Source: Limnochordia bacterium (GTDB taxonomy: Bacteria; Bacillota; Limnochordia; Darwinibacteriales; SLO01). From it: DNA of 5,599 nt. The translations under genes were made by a program, and so were the position numbers. Below, one piece after another: positions 1 through 4,180 of the stretch. The stretch lies in contig SLOG01000449.1 in NCBI GenBank assembly GCA_007132635.1, positions 1 through 5,599 on the forward strand. Reading direction: 5' to 3'. The stretch's first letter is position 1. Each line of letters opens with the position of its first letter. The notes beneath the pieces were generated by a model. The model had not been told where the DNA came from, did not search any database, and saw only the letters and a program-made list of their open reading frames with translations.

Positions 1-225
1 ACCCCCGTACGTCCCGCCCTTATATGTACCTACCAACAGTCCCATGGTCTGATGAAACGGTAGAAAAAAGGCCATAGGCAGAACAAGAGCCATGGGAAGA
101 TTGTGTGCTAGCCCCGGAATCGCTCCAACCGACACCCCGACAGCGACACCGATCAAGATGAACAATGCCGTGTCCCAGGCAACCACGACGGCAAACGCTG
201 CCATAAGTGCATCCATATCAAACAT
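1..225 (-). CDS. tctA: TctA-family large permease subunit of a tripartite tricarboxylate transporter (N-terminal fragment)
   Basis: Only the first 75 codons lie in the window; the gene runs off the left edge. The visible protein starts MFDMDALMAAFAVVV, has a hydrophobic first segment (about residues 9-37), and then the TctA signature: G-A-I-P-G-L at 34-39, a proline-rich hydrophobic stretch (LPMALVLPMAFFLPF) at 43-57, and G-T-Y-K-G-G-T-Y-G-G at 66-75, which matches the conserved GxYxGxxYGG block. In the TTT family, TctA is the roughly 500-residue, 12-helix inner-membrane subunit that carries substrate with an ion gradient after delivery by TctC. The ATG at 225 is supported by GGGGAGG at 234-240, 8 nt upstream; the ATG at 216 lacks such a site. 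It follows tctB after a 168-nt gap mostly filled by a 128-bp palindromic repeat. The substrate cannot be read from this fragment. Confidence 0.9.
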   Translation of the reverse strand, partial: MFDMDALMAAFAVVVAWDTALFILIGVAVGVSVGAIPGLAHNLPMALVLPMAFFLPFHQTMGLLVGTYKGGTYGG

Positions 226-269
226 CCAACGAGCCTCCCCTATCGACTATTGCCAAGTGCAAGACCCTG

Positions 270-397
270 CTAGAAGGCTGCTGATCTTCTCGATTCTGAC
301 GAGTGCCAGTTCACCTCGTTCACCTGGCATTAGAGGTAAACGAGGTGCTGTGATGCCCTCGTCCGTGGAAAAACGGAGAAAACCAACGCCTTCCTAG
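270..397. repeat. 128-bp CTAG-bounded palindromic repeat, copy 1
   Basis: An imperfect palindrome begins CTAGAAGGCTGC and ends ACGCCTTCCTAG. Inner arms CACCTCGTTCACCT and AGGTAAACGAGGTG pair with one mismatch around a short loop, and GACGAG/CTCGTC pair further out. The reverse complement of the right end (CTAGGAAGGCGTTGGTTTTC) resembles the left ends of the family, so the ends behave as terminal inverted repeats. It aligns without gaps to copy 2 (977-1104) at about 109/128 positions, with most differences in the central loop. It occupies most of the tctB-tctA gap, and its last CTAG provides the tctB stop codon. It has no protein homology and is too small for a transposase, so it is either a non-autonomous MITE-like element or a REP/BIME-like intercistronic hairpin. 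Confidence 0.9.
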
Positions 398-882
398 AAC
401 AGCAATATGCCGGGCAGATACATCCGCAGGAAAACGATAAACAAGACATAGACACTACCGGACACGGCTGCTGCCAAAACAACGTGTTTGCCAAACCGAG
501 GCAGGAAACTCGATAGGTCACCAGCCAATTTTGCGTCGCGATAGGTCGTAAACAACCACCAGAGGACGAGGAACAAGAACACGGATGATGCCGCTCCTAG
601 CCGCAGCAGTGCCTGGCCATATAGGTGAGCTGCGGCTGACACTCCCGCTACAACTAACAGCAGTCCCGGGTCCTTCTCAAGCTTAATGTACTCCTTGTCT
701 GGTGTCCGAAGCTCGGTGAGGAAAACCCAAGTCCCGCCAATGACGAACAAAGCCATGGCTACCCGGGGCTGGATAACCTCATTGGGCCGCAAAGGCATCG
801 AGTAGGTCCAAACAAACACCATTATGCCGAAAACGGCGAGTCCTAAGCCAATCATTCCATTCAGAGTTATCTGTTTGCCCAA
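394..882 (-). CDS. tctB: TctB-family small membrane subunit of a tripartite tricarboxylate transporter
   Basis: This is a 162-residue membrane protein with hydrophobic segments at about residues 11-28, 41-58, 73-90, 96-112 and 132-152. The size and helix layout fit TctB, the poorly conserved small subunit that partners TctA in the inner membrane. Position between tctC and tctA makes the assignment secure although the sequence alone is weakly diagnostic. I chose the TTG at 882: AAGGAGGT at 891-898 lies 8 nt upstream, the same spacing as in the neighbours, and the protein then begins MGKQITLNGMIGLGLAVFG. A longer in-frame start at 966 would add 28 non-membrane residues encoded by a hairpin region and has no good ribosome site. 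An ATG at 886 is 4 nt from the same site but out of frame and stops after 35 codons. The TAG stop is part of the CTAG end of repeat copy 1. Confidence 0.88.
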   Translation of the reverse strand: MGKQITLNGMIGLGLAVFGIMVFVWTYSMPLRPNEVIQPRVAMALFVIGGTWVFLTELRTPDKEYIKLEKDPGLLLVVAGVSAAAHLYGQALLRLGAASSVFLFLVLWWLFTTYRDAKLAGDLSSFLPRFGKHVVLAAAVSGSVYVLFIVFLRMYLPGILLF

Positions 883-890
883 GCATCCGC

Positions 891-898
891 ACCTCCTT
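891..898 (-). promoter_or_regulatory. Ribosome binding site that decides the TTG start of tctB
   Basis: The minus strand reads AAGGAGGT here, a near-perfect Shine-Dalgarno sequence 8 nt before TTG (882) and 4 nt before an out-of-frame ATG (886). A small hairpin, CCTTGG / CCAAGG with a 5-nt loop (899-915), directly abuts it and could affect access by the ribosome. Confidence 0.75.
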
Positions 899-924
899 CC
901 TTGGCGAATCCAAGGCCAAGCTGG

Positions 925-961
925 GCGGCATCCCTCTCGATTCCAGCGAAAGAGATGCCGC
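925..961 (-). promoter_or_regulatory. Intercistronic RNA hairpin in the tctC-tctB gap (15-bp stem)
   Basis: On the minus-strand transcript, GCGGCATCTCTTTCG (961-947) pairs with CGAGAGGGATGCCGC (939-925) through 15 consecutive pairs, including two G-U, closing a 7-nt loop (CTGGAAT). No U-tract follows, so it is not an ordinary intrinsic terminator. It lies between repeat copy 2 and the tctB ribosome binding site, and is not part of the 128-bp repeat. A role in mRNA processing or stability, or in limiting tctB/tctA expression relative to tctC, is inference. Confidence 0.6.
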
Positions 962-976
962 TGCAAGACAGTCTTC

Positions 977-1104
977 CTAGCAGGCAGTTAATTTTCTCGA
1001 TTTTGACGAGTGCCGGTTCACCTCGTTTACCTTAAATGCCAGATAAACGAGGTGCTGTGATGCCCTCGTCCGTGGAAAAGCGGAGAGAATCAACGCCTTT
1101 CTAG
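977..1104. repeat. 128-bp CTAG-bounded palindromic repeat, copy 2
   Basis: This is the same length as copy 1 (270-397) and aligns without gaps at about 85% identity. It begins CTAGCAGGCAGTTAATTTTC and ends CAACGCCTTTCTAG. The inner arms CACCTCGTTTA and TAAACGAGGTG are a perfect 11-bp stem around a 14-nt centre. Outer arms GACGAG/CTCGTC and the roughly 22-nt ends (about 16/22 complementary) extend the hairpin almost over the full element. Its terminal CTAG (1101-1104) contains the TAG stop of tctC, so in the transcript the hairpin starts at the stop codon. TGCAAGAC lies a few bases outside the left end here (962-969) and in copy 1 (258-265), so the true boundary may be slightly larger. Confidence 0.9.
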
Positions 1105-2081
1105 TAGTTTTGGTACCACTCGACGAACGCAGGGATAACATCAGCGTGTGCATCTTCACCTAACTCGCGCGTCCCCTGGGGGCCAAGGTAGCTGACCAAG
1201 ATACCCATGTCCTCAAGACGAGAGACCGTACTCGGATCCTTGAGAGCCTCATCAATGGCTGCAGCCAAAGGCTCGATCACGTCTGGAGAGGTTTCTTTCG
1301 GCGCATGAAGAAACAAGACGTGGAGTTCCCGAGCGCTGGAAAAACCCGCTTCGGCGACATTCGGTACATCAGGAGCCATCTCTACTCGATCAACAAAGAT
1401 AGAGGTGTGGGCCAAAATGTTTAGATCTCCCGCACTGTAGAGAGGATAGGCAGCTGCCAGGCTTAGGTGCCCCACATCCACATGGCCGCCAGCTAAGTTC
1501 ATCTGAACATCGGCTCCGCCAGCAAACGGTACGTAGCGATAGTCAACTCCCGCCTCATCAAAGATGAGAGTCATGGCAAAGTGCATCGACGACATCTCAC
1601 CTTGTCCGCCGACAATCAACTGACCCGGATTAGCATGGGCCCAGTCTAACATCTCCTCCAACGTATCCCACGGAGCATCTTTCGAACCCGCTAATGCGAA
1701 GGTCGCGCCTCCCAGCGTTGCCACAGGTTCGAAATCCTCCCAAGTAAACCCAACGTCTCGCGTCGCCGGCTCAAAATACAGGGTCATGGGTACTCCCCAG
1801 AACATGATGTTTGACTCCGGAGGCTGCGAAGCCACCCAACCAGCTGCCTCGACGCCTATTCCACCAGGACGGTTCACGACGGTCACATCAATACCGAGCT
1901 GCCCCAATTTGTCTGCCAGCACACGGGCCGCCAGATCATTCGACCCGCCGGCAGCAAACCCGACAACAAAGGTGAACTCTTCGCCCTTCAGCTGCTCCCA
2001 GGGCACTTCGTCAGCCAGAGCCGAGCCAGCAAGAACGACGAGCAGGGATAGGGCGATAGTCAACGCAAATACCTTCTTCAT
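1101..2081 (-). CDS. tctC: TctC-family periplasmic solute-binding protein of a tripartite tricarboxylate transporter
   Basis: This is a 326-residue protein, the usual length for TctC/Bug receptors. A Sec signal peptide (MKK, hydrophobic core at 4-18, A-L-A at 21-23) is probably cleaved before D24. There is no lipobox cysteine, so the product should be soluble in the periplasm. Family motifs include FVVGFAAGGSNDLAAR at 38-53 (the AGG ligand loop), VVNRPGGIGVEAAGWVA at 68-84, YVPFAGGADVQMNLAGG at 183-199, and DVPNVAEAGF at 238-247. Such proteins bind carboxylates (citrate, other di- or tricarboxylates, or aromatic acids) and hand them to TctA/TctB; the ligand is not predictable here. Start choice is not settled: GGAG at 2094-2097 is 12 nt from ATG 2081 and 3 nt from the in-frame ATG at 2090, which would add MYA. 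The stop codon lies in the end of repeat copy 2. It is probably the first gene of the tctCBA unit. Confidence 0.93.
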   Translation of the reverse strand: MKKVFALTIALSLLVVLAGSALADEVPWEQLKGEEFTFVVGFAAGGSNDLAARVLADKLGQLGIDVTVVNRPGGIGVEAAGWVASQPPESNIMFWGVPMTLYFEPATRDVGFTWEDFEPVATLGGATFALAGSKDAPWDTLEEMLDWAHANPGQLIVGGQGEMSSMHFAMTLIFDEAGVDYRYVPFAGGADVQMNLAGGHVDVGHLSLAAAYPLYSAGDLNILAHTSIFVDRVEMAPDVPNVAEAGFSSARELHVLFLHAPKETSPDVIEPLAAAIDEALKDPSTVSRLEDMGILVSYLGPQGTRELGEDAHADVIPAFVEWYQNY

Positions 2082-2100
2082 TGCATACATCCACTCCTTA
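2078..2100 (-). promoter_or_regulatory. tctC translation start region with three overlapping ATGs
   Basis: The minus strand carries TAAGGAG and then ATGs at 2090, 2086 and 2081, at 3, 7 and 12 nt from the GGAG core. The ATGs at 2090 and 2081 are in frame with tctC. The one at 2086 has the best spacing but reads Met-Gln-stop, and its TGA overlaps the tctC ATG at 2081 as ATGA. That is the geometry of translational coupling. Whether it is used is inference. Confidence 0.45.
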
Positions 2101-2254
2101 ACCGTATTGTTAGTGCGGTCTTGGCGCATACTGTCAGATTCTCGCGCAGCATGCCTATCTACCGCCAGGCAAATTGCCCAGCGGGAAACTGTGGTATTCT
2201 TACGTTATTCACCCCCCAAGCCAAACGTTCTGTCGCTGCAAACTGTTTTTCCAC

Positions 2255-2281
2255 AAAAAACAGCGGATTCCTGCGCTGTTT
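2255..2281 (-). terminator. Probable intrinsic terminator after the pirin gene
   Basis: On the minus strand, AAACAGCG (2281-2274), an 8-nt loop and CGCTGTTT (2265-2258) form an 8-bp stem whose 3' arm runs into six T residues (2260-2255). It begins about 30 nt after the pirin stop codon. The stem is short and the T-tract partly overlaps it. The T-tract can also pair with downstream AAAAACAG (2250-2243), which would compete with this hairpin. Confidence 0.55.
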
Positions 2282-2285
2282 GATG

Positions 2286-2297
2286 AATGTATACATT
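2286..2297. promoter_or_regulatory. Perfect 12-bp palindrome, possible operator
   Basis: AATGTATACATT is fully self-complementary and sits between the pirin stop codon and its terminator. The GTATAC core resembles sites of FCD-type GntR regulators such as UxuR (core GGTATACC), but no regulator gene is in the window and it is far from any start codon. Chance occurrence in AT-rich DNA is possible. Confidence 0.2.
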
Positions 2298-2311
2298 GAT
2301 ATGCAGCTTGT

Positions 2312-3154
2312 TTATCTTCCTTCCCGCAGAAACGCACCTTCTCGCAGCTCAGAAAACGCTTCGTCAAGCTCTGCTTCCGTGTTCATAACTATGGGCCCGC
2401 GCCAGGCAATCGGTTCTTGTATCGGCTTCCCACAGAAAAGGAAAAAGCGCCAAGGTGTGTCCCAAGCCTCGGCCTTGACTTCAGCGCCGTCACCCAGCAG
2501 AACGCAGTCTCCTTCACGACTCAAATCGTCTTCGCGCCCACCCCAGAGGCCTTGGCCGCTTACTATATAGGCAAATACCGTATCGCTCGGGTCGACGCCA
2601 AGATGGAAGGAACCCTCTTTTGTCAAGGTGACGTCTAGAAACGTTGGGTTTACCGCTAACCCCGACACAGGGCCGGTGACACCGGCACACTCCCCCGCCA
2701 GTACACGCACCTCACCGCCCTTAACGGAAGCTGTCGGTATCCGATCCGGAGTCAAGTCTCGATAGACAGGAGGCGTCATCTTACTGCGGCGAGGAAGGTT
2801 CACCCAGAGCTGCATGCCTAGGAGACGTTCACTTTCCTGAGGCATTTCTTGGTGGATGATCCCACTACCGGCCGTCATCCACTGACAGCTGCCAGCCGCG
2901 ATAGCCCCCTTGTTTCCCAAGCTGTCCCCATGTTCAACCAAACCGTCCAGCAGGTAGGTCACCGTCTCAATGCCTCGGTGAGGATGCCAGGGAAACCCTT
3001 TGACATAATCGGACGGATCTTGCGAATCAAATACATCTAGGAGCAAAAATGGGTCGAACATTTCGGCCAGATCGTCGGAAAACAACCTCCGCAGACGGAC
3101 TCCGGCGCCTTCAAGGATCTCACGGCCTCGGACAATTCGCTGAATTGAGCGCAT
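2312..3154 (-). CDS. Pirin family cupin protein
   Basis: This is a complete 280-residue bicupin of the pirin family. The N-terminal cupin holds FPWHPHRGIETVTYLLDG (residues 54-71), EHGDSLG (74-80), GSCQWMTAGSGIIHQEMP (88-105) and LGMQLWVNLP (112-121). The four metal ligands of characterised pirins are all present as H57, H59, H101 and E103. The C-terminal half keeps the family ending PIQEPIAWRGPIVMNT (about 244-259). Pirins are cytoplasmic Fe-binding proteins; E. coli YhhW and human pirin have quercetin 2,3-dioxygenase activity in vitro, while other bacterial pirins bind metabolic enzymes. The real role here is unknown, and an oxygen-using activity would be surprising beside an oxygen-sensitive AOR enzyme. 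The ATG at 3154 has AAAGGAGA with its GGAG core 8 nt upstream. It is transcribed away from the unknown gene at 3352. Confidence 0.95.
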   Translation of the reverse strand: MRSIQRIVRGREILEGAGVRLRRLFSDDLAEMFDPFLLLDVFDSQDPSDYVKGFPWHPHRGIETVTYLLDGLVEHGDSLGNKGAIAAGSCQWMTAGSGIIHQEMPQESERLLGMQLWVNLPRRSKMTPPVYRDLTPDRIPTASVKGGEVRVLAGECAGVTGPVSGLAVNPTFLDVTLTKEGSFHLGVDPSDTVFAYIVSGQGLWGGREDDLSREGDCVLLGDGAEVKAEAWDTPWRFFLFCGKPIQEPIAWRGPIVMNTEAELDEAFSELREGAFLREGR

Positions 3155-3211
3155 TTACCGTTCTCCTTTCATCCTGCTGATGGTCAAGTTCGCCTTTCCA
3201 CAACAAAGACT

Positions 3212-3256
3212 CTAGAAAGCAGTTGGTTTTCTCGATTTTGACGAGTGCAAGTTCAC
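3212..3256. repeat. Truncated copy 3 of the CTAG-bounded palindromic repeat (left arm only)
   Basis: The segment starts CTAGAAAGCAGTTGGTTTTC, continues through TCGATTTTGACGAGTGC and ends GTTCAC. It matches the first 45 bp of copy 2 at about 39 positions without gaps. Homology then stops where the inner CCTCGTT arm would begin. The following GGAAAAACCGATTAG (3264-3278) could be a remnant of the right arm, since GAAAAACC can pair with GGTTTTC, giving an internally deleted hairpin. As in copies 1 and 2, an AAGAC sequence (3206-3210) sits just outside the CTAG end. Confidence 0.75.
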
Positions 3257-3286
3257 GCCCCTAGGAAAAACCGATTAGATGGCGAA

Positions 3287-3292
3287 TATAAT
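3287..3292 (+). promoter_or_regulatory. Possible -10 box for the unknown exported protein gene
   Basis: TATAAT is an exact sigma-70 -10 consensus, 60 nt before the TTG start at 3352. The correctly spaced upstream position is A-rich (GGAAAA) and is not a recognisable -35, so the call is weak. The 10-bp palindrome ATACATGTAT overlaps its 3' end and could be a repressor site. Confidence 0.35.
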
Positions 3293-3336
3293 ACATGTAT
3301 GCATGTGTGTATTCCCGATCCTATTTGCGCTTTAAC

Positions 3337-3343
3337 AAGGAGG
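3337..3343 (+). promoter_or_regulatory. Ribosome binding site that decides the TTG start at 3352
   Basis: AAGGAGG lies 8 nt before TTG at 3352, the same spacing as for pirin, tctB and tctA. The upstream ATG at 3295 would make the site part of the coding sequence and put 19 residues ahead of the signal peptide, so it is not the likely start. Confidence 0.75.
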
Positions 3344-3351
3344 AATATCAG

Positions 3352-4134
3352 TTGAAAAAACTCATCTTGTTTTTGGTAGTCCTGTTGGTCGCTGCCTCTA
3401 TCAGTCCAGCCGCAGCGTTTTCGCCCCGTAGGCCGACATCCCCCGGAGACATCCTGGCCGTAGCTTGGCAGGACGGCGAACGGCTCTATGTCGCCATTGC
3501 CAATGATGGGCCGTCAGATGAACGGTTTACGATCAGCCCTGACACTGGCAACCGTGCCGTCCATAATCTGTTTCGTCGACAAACCCTCATGGTGCCTCGC
3601 TATTCGGTACTCATTGAATCCATCGACATTGAGCGAAGCCGGCATCCTCGTTGGAGCAACGATCTCGAGTTCGTTTTGTTTGAGAGTCGCTTCATCCGAG
3701 GCCAGCAAATTCCAGTCCAAAGACAGACTGCCCTTGATGTCGGACAGTTTGTCGCCCCTTCAAGCTCAACGCTCGAGGTGCATGTCGATATTGGAGAACT
3801 GGTACCTTTGGCAGATTTCTATCACCTGCACGTAGACGACGAGTACACTCTCCAAGAGGGTTGGCGCGGCGGGCGCATCGACATTGTCAGCGTAGAAGGC
3901 GGTTTCGTCAGGGCTGGCCGCAGTAATGAAATCACCTACGAGAAGCCAAGCATGGTCTTGTCGATGCGGACACCAACGATGCGCGGTGCCGATCTGCTGA
4001 CCTTCGGCATAACTCACGTTCCAGAAGGACGCCGCGTCCAAGAAACCAGATTCGACGGCCCCATCGTACTTGTCTACGGCTCCAATCTGCAGCTCCTCGA
4101 CTACACTTCCCGGATTCCGCGGACCCGAAGATAG
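3352..4134 (+). CDS. Exported protein of unknown function
   Basis: I do not recognise this 260-residue protein. From the TTG start it has a clear Sec signal peptide: MKK, a hydrophobic core LILFLVVLLVAASI (4-17) and P-A-A-A at 19-22, probably cleaved before F23. There is no cysteine anywhere in the protein, so it is neither a lipoprotein nor disulfide-bonded. The mature part is rich in short alternating hydrophobic stretches (for example DILAVAWQDGERLYVAIA at 33-50, TLEVHVDIGELVPLADF at 140-156, DGPIVLVYGSNLQLLDY at 235-251), which suggests a mostly beta structure without membrane helices. An acidic patch follows at 157-165 (YHLHVDDEY). The basic C-terminus is RIPRTRR. It has its own terminator at 4146-4180 and stands alone on this strand, so no partner is implied. 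A periplasmic or surface location is inferred from the signal peptide only. Confidence 0.8.
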   Translation: MKKLILFLVVLLVAASISPAAAFSPRRPTSPGDILAVAWQDGERLYVAIANDGPSDERFTISPDTGNRAVHNLFRRQTLMVPRYSVLIESIDIERSRHPRWSNDLEFVLFESRFIRGQQIPVQRQTALDVGQFVAPSSSTLEVHVDIGELVPLADFYHLHVDDEYTLQEGWRGGRIDIVSVEGGFVRAGRSNEITYEKPSMVLSMRTPTMRGADLLTFGITHVPEGRRVQETRFDGPIVLVYGSNLQLLDYTSRIPRTRR

Positions 4135-4145
4135 AGATAGGACTG

Positions 4146-4180
4146 CGAGGTTGTTGGCACTGCCAGCAGCCTCGTTTTTT
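4146..4180 (+). terminator. Strong intrinsic terminator after the unknown exported protein gene
   Basis: CGAGGTTGTTGGC (4146-4158) pairs with GCCAGCAGCCTCG (4162-4174) over 13 bp, including two G-U pairs, around a 3-nt loop, followed by six T residues (4175-4180). It starts 11 nt after the stop codon. The last T is also the last base pair of the convergent AOR-family stop codon. On the minus strand the hairpin has no T-tract after it, so it terminates mainly in the plus direction. Confidence 0.9.

Larger units (their letters stand above)
2082..2311. other. Gap between pirin and tctC: probable tctC promoter/leader region
   Basis: I see no gene in this 230-nt stretch. It contains the probable pirin terminator (2255-2281), a perfect 12-bp palindrome (2286-2297), and a short dyad GGCAA-A-TTGCC at 2168-2178, about 90 bp upstream of tctC, that could be an operator. 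If the terminator works, the tctCBA promoter must lie between about 2254 and 2100. I found no convincing -35/-10 pair there; the nearest on the minus strand is CTGACA, a 19-bp spacer, then TAACAA, which is too poor to call. Confidence 0.4.
3155..3351. other. Divergent intergenic region between pirin and the unknown exported protein
   Basis: These 197 nt separate two divergent starts and must hold promoters for both strands. They contain a half copy of the palindromic repeat (3212-3256), a plus-strand consensus TATAAT at 3287-3292, and a 10-bp palindrome ATACATGTAT at 3291-3300 overlapping it. No convincing minus-strand promoter for pirin was recognised. Confidence 0.5.

Noticed and set aside
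92..397. 101-codon plus-strand frame opposite tctA and repeat copy 1
   Set aside because: It overlaps a clear tctA coding region on the other strand and a non-coding repeat; its low-complexity sequence and lack of a ribosome site mark it as a shadow.
330..521. Short minus-strand reading frame with the end FPRTRASQHLVYL
   Set aside because: Its recognisable part is just the 128-bp repeat read through in one frame, and the rest is antisense or out of frame with tctB. The same peptide appears in a frame at 977-1159 for the same reason. There is no ribosome site.
925..961. Intrinsic terminator between tctC and tctB
   Set aside because: The stem is strong but no run of T follows on the minus strand, so ordinary factor-independent termination is not supported.
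270..1104. CRISPR array
   Set aside because: There are only two full copies, 579 bp apart with a gene between them, and each is 128 bp; this does not resemble short regularly spaced repeats.
1786..2570. Plus-strand frames of 165 and 149 codons opposite tctC and pirin
   Set aside because: They lie antisense to two well-supported genes and have no recognisable protein features.
3238..3267. TTGACG in repeat copy 3 as a -35 box for the unknown gene
   Set aside because: It is near consensus, but the next hexamer at 17-18 bp is CTAGGA/TAGGAA, and it is 43 bp from the real TATAAT, so the spacing does not work.
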